Shown: positions 22,101-32,723 of the stretch, one piece after another
Numbering within the stretch: the first letter of the stretch is position 1
Layout of the letters: the number at the start of each line of letters is the position of its first letter
Source: Calendula officinalis
Lineage: Eukaryota; Streptophyta; Magnoliopsida; Asterales; Asteraceae
Assembly: GCA_963853835.1 (NCBI GenBank)
Contig: OY970823.1
Coordinates: 47,591,808-47,655,807 of the forward strand
Length of the DNA: 64,000 bases
Direction of reading: 5' to 3'
Notes under the pieces: model-generated
What the model saw: the letters and a program-made list of their open reading frames with translations, nothing else
What the model was told of the DNA's origin: nothing
Database searches by the model: none
Translations under genes and position numbers: made by a program

Positions 22101-22883
22101 TGCTGTTTCTGGCAAAAGTGTATTTTTTTTATGCTTTTCGATTTTCAATTGTGCCATTAATTGTGGGATTGTTAATGGTAGTATGTGCACATGTTTTTTT
22201 AGAGGTTAGCTATAGTGGGTTTTGGCTACACTTCGTTACTATTGGATGGGGGCGATTGGACTCCTTCGTATTCGTTACGTAAGGAGGGATCACCGTACCA
22301 ATAGTAAAGGAGTCATCGGTAGACTGTTGTTGGGCCGACAACAGTCGGAGGTCCTCGCCCGACCGCCGGTCCTCTCATAACGTCCAATTACTTGTGGAAG
22401 TTTGGACGGGTTTTCCCGATTGATTTCTCTTGGTTTCTAATTTGTTGTGGTTATGCAAATTGGCGTTTATTTCTATTCACTTAGCTTTGTGCTAATCCCT
22501 CATTTGTTGACTCTTTTCAGGTTGTGGATTTGGCTTGACTAGAGTCAGGTTTTGGAAGTCTGACCGTACTCTGATTTTGTAAACCGGGTCGAGCCTGTTT
22601 TTTAGTAACACCTTTAAATGTTTTATATATTTTGCTTAATATGTAAATGACTTTTATGATATGTTATAATTAGGATTTATAGTTTTCTTAAATCGCTTCC
22701 GTATGCATATTTAAAAAAAAATGGCTCTAAGATTGTGGTGTTACAGTAAGAGTTTCCACCAATGGCCCTTTACGAAAACAACCATCTATTATTCACGTTA
22801 AGTGACATCACGTGCGATTTGGTCAATTCGTTTTTCCCTTCTCATTTACCCTCAAGTAAATTACACGAATGGTCCTTTTAATT

Positions 22884-23583
22884 TAGGGGTGGTAATAATG
22901 CGGGTTCGACCATAAACTGGTTGACCCGTTTGGGTTCGCGGGTTGAAAATCCCAACCCAACCCAACCTTTTTATCTAAACGGGTTGAGATCTTCAACCCA
23001 ACCTATTAATTAAACGGGTTGGGTCATAAACGGGTTGACCCAATAAAACCATCAATTTATAAAAAATTAGGAAAAATACACATAATTAAAGATTAAAATA
23101 CCAAAATAAGTTGATTAGTTGCAAAATACAAACAAATTTTTTTAAGCCTATTATTCAGTGAAAAGTTACTCTTTAAAAACATTAAATATTAAAATAGTAG
23201 TATAATATAAATATCTTATAAGAGATTTAAGTTATTTAGGCTGTTCATTTTCCAAGAAGATAAATACGTGGCTCATATTATGTGTATGCCGGATTTTAAA
23301 TTATACAATAATATGTATTATATTATGTATTTAAAATAAATAAATAAATATTAATATATTACGAAGTATATTATATTATGCATTTAAGATATATATAATA
23401 TTTAAACGGATTGACGGGTCATAAATGAGTTGAAAATTTGAACTCAACCCGACTAGTTTTATGACGGGTTGCAAACGGGTTGACCCGTTTACAACCCACG
23501 GGTTGAAAGTTATGACCCAACCTACTAATATAGGGTTTTAAATGGGTCGGGTTGACAGGTCGGGTTTGATTTTGACAACCCTA
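22884..23583. mobile_element. Non-autonomous hAT-like element, 0.7 kb
   Basis: Ends TAGGGGTGGTAATAATGCGG and ..GATTTTGACAACCCTA form a diverged inverted repeat. The flanks TTTTAATT (22876-22883) and TTTAAATT (23584-23591) agree at 7 of 8 positions, fitting a hAT 8-bp duplication. The interior is full of GGGTTGACCC/GGGTTG words and has no coding part. Confidence 0.65.
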
Positions 23584-23591
23584 TTTAAATT

Positions 23592-24146
23592 TGTATCAAA
23601 TTTCACAAATGTTCTTTAGTTTCAAAAATTATACTGATTGTTCTTATTTCTGAAAGTTTTTCACCAATGGTCATTTACAAAAACAACCCCTCTCTCTCTT
23701 TGTTCAGACAATCGGAGCGGCCATTAATATATCAACTTTCTCCCTTTAAAATCTTATTTTCTATCTCTTTCGCTATATCCGTTGTTTAGGTTAATTTCAT
23801 TCTTATCTTAATCAAATTATTCGTCTAAAAATGTCGACATAGGCTACGACACATTTGTGACCGTCATTATTACAAAAATCTCGACATTTTAGGGAAATAA
23901 TTTGCCTAAAAATGTCGACATACTTTTTTTTGTAAGCCTGAACATGTAATTTATATTTTATAAAAGTTATACATTAATATACAGATTTATGATATATTTT
24001 ATCATTAAAAATTGTTGTTAACATTTTCCTTTTTATATAACGTTTATATTATATAGAGTCAAATAATGGTCAAAAGTACTGTGTTTTGATCAGATGTACA
24101 CTCCTGAAACCAAGTAAACGAGAAGAAGCCGAGACGATACAATACG
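23592..24146. other. Upstream region of the PPR gene
   Basis: From 23592 to about 23690 it is related to the sequence that flanks the outer solo LTR (18305-18360 plus 22750-22790). After that AT-rich sequence with AAAAATGTCGACATA occurring twice (23828 and 23906). The gene's promoter is expected in the last few hundred bases, but I could not fix a TATA box. Confidence 0.4.
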
Positions 24147-27143
24147 ATGGGGTCTTCTTTGCGGCATTTCATCAAACAGCTGCAGTGCGACAAGACCCTT
24201 CTTCGTTTTCTCCTCTTTTCTCCCATCTCCATTAGACCTCTTTCATCTTCATCACTAACAGCAAAACCTGGTGGATCATATGCTTCATTTTTCTGCACAT
24301 TAATCCACCTTTTTCTCTCTCGTAATCGTCTCTCCAAAGCTGCAGATACCTTCAATGCCATGCGAAATCACAATTTTGTTCCTGAAAATTTACATTCCTG
24401 GAACCGTCTTCTTCGAGAATTCAACAACTCTGGGATGGTTTCTCAGGTATGGTTTGTTTATTCGGAGATGATCAATTGCACTGTTGATCCTAATGTAACA
24501 ACTCGTAATATACTGCTTCATTCTTTGTGTAAAATAGGTAGAATCGAATTAGCGTTAGGTTTACTCCGAGATACAGGTTTTGGCGAATGTGATATTGTTA
24601 GCTATAATACTGTGATTTGGGGTTTTTGTAAATATGGGTTTGTTGAACAGGGATTCGGGTTATGTTCTGAGATTATTAAAAAGGGGTTTACTTTTGATGA
24701 TTATACTTGTAATATATTGGTTAAGGGTTTTATAGATAACAACTTGTTCAGATTCCTGGAATCGATTATTGATCAGTTTGGTTATAAAGATGTAGTTGGT
24801 TTCAATACTTTGATTCATGGGTATTTTAAAGCTGGCGATTTCAATGCTGCCATTGATACGTTTTATAGGATGAAGAAAGAAGTCTATTTTCCAGATATTG
24901 TTACTTACAACACTTTGATTCACATGTTCTGCAAGATGAATGATTTCGATCAGGCGAAAAATATTTTTCATGATCTTATGTTGCCTCAAGAAAATGGTGG
25001 GTCTGTTCTTGAGGATACAGTTGAAAGTAATGATAGTATTTTGAAACCAAATGTCATTACTTATACTTCAATTATAAGTGAATACTTTAAGCAGCAACGA
25101 CCTGATGAAGCATTTAATTTGTATGAGAAAATGTTCATAAATGGTTTATCACCTGATGTAGTTACTTACAGTTCGGTTATATATGGTCTTTGTAAAAATG
25201 GGAGAATTGATAATGCTCAGAAACTTTTCAAGGAAATGAAAACAGTTGGTGTAGACCCGAATCATGTAACATATTCTTTGTTTTTAGATTTTTATTTCAA
25301 AACAAAAAATGCCGCCTTTGCCCTTGGTCTTCAGAGTCAAATGGTAGTTCATGGAATTCAGTTTGATTTAATTTCATACACCGTTTTAATGGATGGATTA
25401 TTTAAAAGTGGAAAAGCGAATGAAGCTGAGATGATGTTTAGTGATATTTTAGTGTCTAATTTGGTTCCAAATTGTATAACTTATTCTGCATTGATCGATG
25501 GCCGATTTAAATCGGGTGATTTAAATGGTGTTGAATCTGCATTACAAGAAATGGAATATAAAAACATTTCTCCAAATGTCGTTACATACACTTCTTTAAT
25601 TAACGGTTTTTTAAAACTGAAAATGCTCGATTCAGCTTTTAGTATAGTAAAAGAGATGGTGAATGAGAGAATTATGCCAAATATTTTTACTTACAGTAGC
25701 CTAATTGATGGCTATTTTAAGGCGGGAAAACAAGAAATTGCTATTAGTTTCTATGAAGAAATGAATTTAAGTGGGTTGGAAGAAAATAATTTTATAGTCG
25801 ATAATTTTGTTAATTATTATAAAAGCAAAGGGAAAATGGATGAAGCTGGTGTTTTATTTGAAAATATGATATCAAAAGGACTTTTTGCTGACTGTACTAA
25901 TTACACGTCATTAATGGATGGATATTTTAAAGCAGGTGAAGAATCATCTGCTCTTAAATTGGCCCAAGAAATGACTGATAAAAAATTGCAATTTGATGCA
26001 GTTGCTTATAATGTTTTAGCAAATGGATTATTAGGGTTAGGGAAATACGAAGTGCAATCTGTTTATTTTGGAATAAAAGAACTTGGTTTTGCACCAAATC
26101 TTGAAACGTTTAACACACTCATTTCTGCTTATTGTAAAGAGGGTAAAATGGGAAATGCTTTAAATTTATGGGAAGAGATTAAAAACCATGGGTTAGTGCC
26201 TAATGAGATTACGGTTAATTTAATGGTGAAAGGACTCTGTGAAGCAGGGAAGATCGATGAAGTTATGAATTTATTGAATGAAATGGCAAAATTACGGTTT
26301 TACCCTAGCTCGATTACTCACATGCTTGTGGTTAATGCAGCTTCAAAGGGTAAAAAAGGGGATAACATTTTGTTAATGCATGAACGACTTATATCTATGG
26401 GCCTTAAACCGAGTCAAAAAGTCTATAATGCCCTTATCACCGCCTTATGTAGACTTGGGATGACTAGAAAAGCCACATCAGCATTACAAGATATGAAAAA
26501 TAACGGTTTTTCTCCCGATGTTATAACTTACAATAACTTAATTAATGGATATTGCAAAAGCTCCCATTTAAAAAGAGCTCTTGAAACATTTTCACAAATG
26601 TTGGTTGAAGGTATTTCTCCAATTATTTCAACTTATCATACGCTTTTTAGGGGTCTTTCAAAAGCCGGTTTAATGAATGAGATTATAAAATTAATTAATG
26701 ACATGTCAGAAAGAGGTTTTGAGATTGATGCTGACGTGTACAATGTTCTGGTTTCTGGGTACGCGAGAATTGGGAATAAAAAGGAAGCAATTAGGGTTTA
26801 TTGTGAGATGATATCAAAAGGGTTTATTCCTCTAATTGGTACTTATAATGTGTTAATTAGTGAGTTTGCTAAAGTGGGAATGATGAGTCAAGCAAGAGAG
26901 CTTATGAATGAGATGCAAATTAGAGGGATTAATCCTAATTCTTCAACTTATGATATAATTATAAGTGGTTGGTGTAAATTATCCATGCGTGCAGAGATTG
27001 AGAGAGGATTGAGAATATCATATGAATCGAAAGCAAGGTTTTTGGTTAATGAAATGAATGAAAAAGGTTTTGAACCGTGTGAAAGTACGGTTAGATATCT
27101 TACTTTGGTTCTTAAAAGACAGAGAAAAAAGAAAAAAAGTTGA
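24147..27143 (+). CDS. P-class pentatricopeptide repeat protein, 998 aa
   Basis: Intronless frame of 998 codons from the ATG at 24147. The first 45 residues are rich in Ser, Arg and Leu without acidic clusters (FLLFSPISIRPLSSSSL), as in a mitochondrial targeting sequence. From about residue 48 to 960 the protein is about 26 tandem 35-residue PPR motifs, for example VVTYSSVIYGLCKNGRIDNA and VITYNNLINGYCKSSHLKRA. One motif near residue 280 carries an insertion of about 20 residues. No E, E+ or DYW domain follows; the end is a basic RQRKKKKS tail. The sequence resembles Arabidopsis At5g14770, a predicted mitochondrial PPR protein. Such proteins bind organelle RNA base by base through residues 5 and 35 of each motif; the target is unknown. 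No break in the frame: likely a live gene. Confidence 0.93.
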   Translation: MGSSLRHFIKQLQCDKTLLRFLLFSPISIRPLSSSSLTAKPGGSYASFFCTLIHLFLSRNRLSKAADTFNAMRNHNFVPENLHSWNRLLREFNNSGMVSQVWFVYSEMINCTVDPNVTTRNILLHSLCKIGRIELALGLLRDTGFGECDIVSYNTVIWGFCKYGFVEQGFGLCSEIIKKGFTFDDYTCNILVKGFIDNNLFRFLESIIDQFGYKDVVGFNTLIHGYFKAGDFNAAIDTFYRMKKEVYFPDIVTYNTLIHMFCKMNDFDQAKNIFHDLMLPQENGGSVLEDTVESNDSILKPNVITYTSIISEYFKQQRPDEAFNLYEKMFINGLSPDVVTYSSVIYGLCKNGRIDNAQKLFKEMKTVGVDPNHVTYSLFLDFYFKTKNAAFALGLQSQMVVHGIQFDLISYTVLMDGLFKSGKANEAEMMFSDILVSNLVPNCITYSALIDGRFKSGDLNGVESALQEMEYKNISPNVVTYTSLINGFLKLKMLDSAFSIVKEMVNERIMPNIFTYSSLIDGYFKAGKQEIAISFYEEMNLSGLEENNFIVDNFVNYYKSKGKMDEAGVLFENMISKGLFADCTNYTSLMDGYFKAGEESSALKLAQEMTDKKLQFDAVAYNVLANGLLGLGKYEVQSVYFGIKELGFAPNLETFNTLISAYCKEGKMGNALNLWEEIKNHGLVPNEITVNLMVKGLCEAGKIDEVMNLLNEMAKLRFYPSSITHMLVVNAASKGKKGDNILLMHERLISMGLKPSQKVYNALITALCRLGMTRKATSALQDMKNNGFSPDVITYNNLINGYCKSSHLKRALETFSQMLVEGISPIISTYHTLFRGLSKAGLMNEIIKLINDMSERGFEIDADVYNVLVSGYARIGNKKEAIRVYCEMISKGFIPLIGTYNVLISEFAKVGMMSQARELMNEMQIRGINPNSSTYDIIISGWCKLSMRAEIERGLRISYESKARFLVNEMNEKGFEPCESTVRYLTLVLKRQRKKKKS

Positions 27144-29734
27144 CAGTTGTAATAAGATTTAAAATGAGAAATATTTCAGTTGAATTGAAGGTTCTGAAAT
27201 TGAAGGAAAATGGTTTGTTGCAGGAGAGGGCTGGTCAAATGCATGTTGACTAATGACCAAATTATGTACATAGTCAACTTGCTATAATGAAAAAACTTAT
27301 TTTTCCCTTGGTCATAGGCCATGTGGTCAACAATTCAGTTACATAGTCAACGCTACATCTAACCTTTTAGGTAAACATTTAATCTGTCTTAGCATTGTAT
27401 TTCCATAATATTGTTCCCAATTTTTTTAAGAGAAATGGTATATTGTCATTAGGTTTTTCCAAAATTTCAATTAGGAGGATAATTTCAGCGACATAGAATA
27501 TGTGAATTCCTTTTACATTTATTTTATAAAGTGCAGTGTGCCAGTGTCTATTACATATATTCTTTCAAGATTGACGATATATTTTAAGATAAAATTATAT
27601 ATGACAGTTTGATGTTAATAATAACAATTTACTTGTTTTTACTTTGCAGGCTGACTCGGACATGATGCTGAGAAAAAGAGAAGTTGTGGAATCTGTTTTA
27701 TTTGGAGGCAAAATGTACGTCCTGATCGGTATAACCTCTTTTATAGGATCACATTCATGCTCCTTATATTTCATTTCTTTTCTTCCACCGTATTATATTA
27801 AAGCAATCACTTTTACCAATTTTATAGGAAGCCATATCCAAGAAATCCACATTGATTGTAATGATTTATGCAATGTATTGTTAAATGGGTGATTTCTTAA
27901 TATAGACTAAATGAAACAAAAGTTCCCCTAGAAAAGTCTTGTATTTACAATTCTTCTCAAAATAGACCGTGCTACTCCACTAGAACGCCACCACGTGTCC
28001 GAGTTAGTACTGCTCAACCTCACTGCTCATTAGTAATACTGCTCAACCTTGTTACTACTGCTAGTTAGTAAAACTGCTCAACACTTAGTGCTGCTCACCA
28101 CTGACTACTGCTCAAAGTCACTGCTGCTCTAGAAAGTCGCCCAGTCGCACGGGGTTATTTAGGAAGATTAAAGTCTATCAGTCTTAAATGGGAATTGAAC
28201 CAGTCGCACGGTCTAAATAATTAAAACTAAACTATATTGGGTTTAGTATCTCCATAATATCTGTATCTAGTTTGTTTAGGTTTTCTATCAATTACATATT
28301 GAGTTTATTATGAATTGCTCAATAATACCAACCTGAGATTCTTTATCATTCTTTGTTATTTGGTTTGTGAACAAATAAGCCTTGAATCGGAGGAAGTATT
28401 ATTCAGGTATAACTAAATCGAAGGAAGCATGTTAAATTTTTAACCACTTTTGTCTTGTTTTTTCCTTATGGTGTACGTCTTTAGATATCTCATGCGTAAT
28501 GGGGGAAAATATTATTGTTATATGTCGTCATCTTAATTTACGTTTAAAGTGTGATATTTCTGGACAAATCGTTATGTGAAAACGATATCTGCCAGTTTTG
28601 ATCACAGTTTGATCATTAATTAACACTACAACAATTTACAAATATTAATCATATTTTATTATTGATCCCATTTATCAAAATTGATATTTCGACAAATTTG
28701 GACATAATGAGCATCAAACCTATAGTAAATTATAGAAAATAAAAACACTAACCTACTGCTAACGTAGAAAATAGTCAGACGACTAAATATCGAATCTGTT
28801 CTTTACAAGACTTCAACTCAGAATCTTCTTTTGGCTGTTGGGCAACTCATATATGTGCTAGAAGCCGTTTGATGCATATATGTAATTATTTAACAAATGA
28901 AATCGCCCAAATGACTAAAAGGCCCTTTGAGTCAACACTACACGTCATAAAAAAGGACCAATCAAACTATGGGTAATGGACATGTCATCATGAAATTGTC
29001 ATGCTTAGTTCCATATATAGGTGGTAAATTATTTAACAAATGAATACAAGACGTATTATGAAAACGATAAATATATCGTGATAATTTAAATTGTTACACG
29101 GAGATATCAAACAACGATACGGTATAAAGATAATTAGTGGCATATATAGCTTATATATATTGTACGATAAGTAACAAAGGTATTGGTGGTATATATAGTG
29201 AAATATCGATGCCTATATACCAATATGTGATGATCAATTTCAGACATAAATCTCCAAGTGAAAATGATGAGATTATTCGGTACATTGTTCATATCTTCAA
29301 CGCCATCCAAACAGCCTCTTCGTGTGCTTGAACGATCACTTGCTGCATATCTTGTCACAATCAAGCGTTCAACTGAACATCATCGGTTCTTTAGCGACCA
29401 ACCAAGTTTACATCCTCAAGAGTACGTTCGATGCATTCTTAGAAATGATTAGGGAACACAAATCGTTTTTCATTTAAAACAAAGTCTCACTATAATTACA
29501 ACAACAACGATAAATAATCCTGCCAAAGGCAGAGTATGTGAAAGTGAGATGTAAACTATCATATTTCTACTAGAGACTGCTTCCGGAAGAAAAAAATATA
29601 TAGATAAGTGAATATTTGATTAGCATATAGTTATGTGGTAATCAATAAGTACTAGTTTTCATATCTTCGTTGTGCAATTTTAATCATGCTAGCTTTTATT
29701 ATCTATATATTGACCAACATGTTTAAATTTGTAG
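27144..29734. other. Intergenic between PPR and BAHD genes
   Basis: Just after the PPR stop there is a possible 3' UTR; a TTTGCAG acceptor-like site at 27644-27650 begins a short open stretch that may be a spliced 3' UTR exon, unproven. A cluster of CTGCTCA repeats is at 28005-28130, followed by two copies of CAGTCGCACGG (28142, 28202). From 28400 to 29700 AT-rich sequence with no gene that I can support. Confidence 0.4.
28005..28130 (+). repeat. Degenerate ACTGCTCA repeat cluster
   Basis: The words ACTGCTCAA, CTGCTCA or CTGCTG occur about nine times in 125 bases at uneven spacing, often next to TAGTAATACTG or AGTTAGTA. It looks like a decayed short tandem repeat inside a repeat element, not a gene. 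Confidence 0.6.
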
Positions 29735-31085
29735 CGGAATTCGCGTTGTATCCATACAAAATGTGAAGCCTAATAAGCCAACTCCCAAAAACCTTCGATC
29801 ATTCAAGCTTTGGGCAATTGATCAACTCCATCTTCCTTATCACGTTCCGTTCATCTTCTTCTATCGGAACAACAACGTTGTTAACGGGAACACAAATATC
29901 GAAAACATGGTCCGACAAAGATCAAGATTGTTAAAAGAATCTCTATCTAAGACACTCACTTGGTTTTACCCGTTTGCCGGAAAGTATTACGATGTTGATA
30001 ACCACATCGATTGCAACGACGAAGGCGTTTACTACATCGAGACACAAGTTGATGGCAACCTTACGAGTTTTCTCACGAAACCAGATTACAAGTTACTCCA
30101 AGGGTTTCTTCCCAAACCTCCAAACCCGAAGGAGCCAACACCTCGAGGGTCGTACCTCGTTATGGTCCAAGTGAACTTCTTTAAGTGTGGTGGTGTTGCC
30201 ATTAGCACGTGCAATTCACACAAGCTCATGGATGGTGGCACAGTCATGACGTTTTTAAACACGTGGGCGTCTGTAGCCAAAGGCCACACACCAAAAAAGT
30301 TAGTTTACCCTAATTTTGCACTTCTCGAGAACACGTCTCGATCACCTACATATCCGTCTCACGTGCTATCGTTCTTGACGGTCCGACCTTCTATGTTGCG
30401 GGTAGGAAAGTGTTTGACGAAACGATTTGTGTTCAATGATGCAATGATAAATGAACTAAAGATCAAAGCAAAGGCGTCGCGTGTTGTAGCCATCACAACA
30501 TTGATTTGGAAATGTGCGACAACCGCCTCAAGAAAACAACATGGAGAAGAAAAACCGTCGGTTTTGCTAATCCCGATGAATATACGAGGCCGATTTTCAC
30601 CACCTTTTCCACCAAATGCGATTGGGAACATTATTTGGAGCACACCCGCTAGATTAGAATATTCAAACAACAACTTAAGATTGGATTCCATGGCGGGGAA
30701 GATGAACGCTAGTATCGCAAAAATTGACACAAAATTTCTTGAACGATTTAAAGGAGAAAACGGGTACGCAAACGTTATTGATGAGATACAAAAATTAGGA
30801 CGCGAACTGTCTGATTACGATACGGATTACTACTCGTCAAGTAGCATGTGTAAATCGGGGGCTTATGAAGCTGATTTCGGGTGGGGAAAGCCCGTGTGGT
30901 GTTGCTTTGCAGACTATAGCAAGGATGATCTTGTTTATAAAAACACGATATTATTAATGGATACGAGTTCGGGTGATGGAATTGAGGTGTGGGTAACGTT
31001 AAGTGAAGAAGAAATGGGCATATTCGAGCGCGACCCAGAAATCCTCTCGTACTCCTCGGTCGAGCCTAGTTCGCTCGCCCGTTGA
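29735..31085 (+). CDS. BAHD acyltransferase, clade III type, no ATG seen
   Basis: BAHD enzymes transfer acyl groups from acyl-CoA to alcohols or amines in specialised metabolism. The frame holds the catalytic HKLMD (HxxxD, 30219-30233) and the structural DFGWG (30873-30887), plus SFKLWAIDQL near the start and WFYPFAGKY; this style fits the vinorine-synthase-like clade. About 450 residues, the family's normal length. Homology begins with VVSIQNVKPNKPTP at about 29744, but no in-frame ATG precedes it: the frame goes through AGC GGA ATT at the expected Met and meets TAA at 29724. TTTGTAG at 29728-29734 could be a splice acceptor with a small first exon upstream. So either a short first exon was missed or the start codon was lost. 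First in-frame ATG is near residue 49 of the body, which would remove conserved sequence. Otherwise the frame is intact. Confidence 0.85.
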
Positions 31086-32641
31086 TATCATTTTTTTTTT
31101 ACCTTTAATATATTTTGAAATTTGTTTGTGTGAAATGCCTTAGATGTGTTTTATTTATGTATTATTTAACATGTGTCACATGTTTATATGTTTTACTTGC
31201 TCTAAATATATCTACAGTTCCACTAGCAAATACGAACGTACCGAGGTTAAGATGTACGTATCACTCAAAATCTCGGCTCTGGAAAATACCATAAGAGAAA
31301 CTTACGTATCACTCAAACTTTGTGTCAAAATTAATCTCCAAAAGCTTTAAAAGAGATACGATGATTCTTTATTAACCATGATTAACCTAAAACCATATAA
31401 ATTCCTTCATATTTAACGATATAACTTAGATAATGACGTGGTAATAGTCTTATACTTCGTATATAATCTAATACATAAAGTTTAAACGTTATTTGATGAA
31501 CTTTAGTCTTACATTTTTCAATCAATGCATAGAAAAATAGAATTTGACGTGTACTTGACTAAGATACAAAATCAAATTTTTTTTAACATCGTAATTGATT
31601 AAAAAACCTTAGAGGCATGACTCTAATTAGTTATAGCCATGCTAAAGACATTTTTACCTATTTAACATGGTTTTAACATAACATCAAAATTACTCTCCTG
31701 ATTTAACATCCTATAACACGCCTTTAGAACCCACAAAAATACCTCAAATCAATTACAATTTACAAAAGAGAGAGAACGAGAGAGAGAGAGAGAGCCTTTG
31801 GCGACCGATGCACCCTTTGGTGAGAAATGTTTTAGCGGTGGTCACGGTGTGACAATTTCCTTATAATCCCGTTAAAGGGGGGGTTTGGCTGCCACGCCCC
31901 GTGCTCTTAGTAAGGAAGACAATCCAAAGAGTTACCAAACCGTGTTTTAGTTGAAAGCCATTGGGTCCTGTCTAAATTGGCACGTTTACATGTAATGGAA
32001 AACCAATTAAACGAAAGTAATATAATGCAGTTGAATAGGATTTTTTTAGGCTTTTTAGCATAAAAATTGAAAGAGTTGCGAAAGACCAAAGCGTCCATGA
32101 AGCTGACTTGATCGCCACATCAAAGCTCTATTTAGCCTTTCTTGAAAGGTTTGGATGAGCCGAGAGGAGATTGATATCATTTCTGGAAGTTGGGATTGAA
32201 AAGTGTTTACTAATTAAAATCAGTGTTCACCTTTCATTAAAATGTTCAATAATAAAACAAAATTAGTTACCTTCGTCAGCAAAAGTGCACACCTACAATA
32301 ATGTTCACTAATTTGAAAGTTGTTCACCATTCATAAAAATGTTATCAATAATAATTAAAAAAAAAAAGGTTTTGTTGATAGAAGATGATAAGGTTGGAAT
32401 TTTAATTTTGGGGGTTTATATGGAATAAAAATAATGTAAAAATCACCTAATAAATAATAGGAACAAAACCTAAAATTGCAAATATTTTAACTTAAAATCA
32501 AGTTTTTATTGATTTGAGAAGATTCCAAATATAAAGATACGAAGGAGGACAATGTTCGACAATTAAGCATTAAATTAGGAATCCGTTACGATTGGGTTCA
32601 ATCTAATAAATTCAAAATTATTAGCCGAAGTAATTACAAAG
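31086..32641. other. Intergenic between BAHD and F-box genes
   Basis: AT-rich. An (AG)n microsatellite is at 31766-31794. A C/G-rich stretch at 31800-31915 with AAAGGGGGGG looks like the end of a mobile element but I could not find its partner. Nothing else to support. Confidence 0.4.
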
Positions 32642-32677
32642 ATGGTTGAGGTTGGTTCATCACAAACGTCAAAGTAG
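32642..32677 (+). promoter_or_regulatory. Possible upstream ORF before the F-box start
   Basis: ATG at 32642 begins an 11-codon ORF ending TAG at 32675-32677, in a frame different from the F-box protein, 46 bases before its ATG. If the 5' UTR includes it, it could lower translation. It could equally be the decayed N-terminus after a frameshift. Confidence 0.3.
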
Positions 32678-32723
32678 CGAAGCACAATACAGTGAGAGTG
32701 AATTCACAAGCGATCCAAGAACT

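Larger units (their letters stand above)
18366..22745 (-). mobile_element. Outer solo LTR, split by another LTR
   Basis: Starts TGTCAAATTGCC and ends GTGGTGTTACA; in - orientation it begins TGTAACACCAC, the same start as the inner LTR. Flanks are GCAGG (18361-18365) and GTAAG (22746-22750), a target duplication with two transitions. Removing the insert gives TTATTTCTGTAAGAGTTTCC, which matches an uninterrupted related site near 23642 (TTATTTCTGAAAG..). Without the inner element it is about 2181 bp. No coding or internal retroelement part is present. The superfamily (gypsy) is inferred from the ends and the LTR size. Confidence 0.7.

Noticed and set aside
22010..22282. 90-codon ORF
   Set aside because: Inside the outer solo LTR across the palindromes; it has a hydrophobic run but no known domain and is more simply LTR sequence.
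29763..29765. GTG as start of the BAHD protein
   Set aside because: Plant nuclear genes do not normally start at GTG, and homology reaches about seven codons upstream of it.
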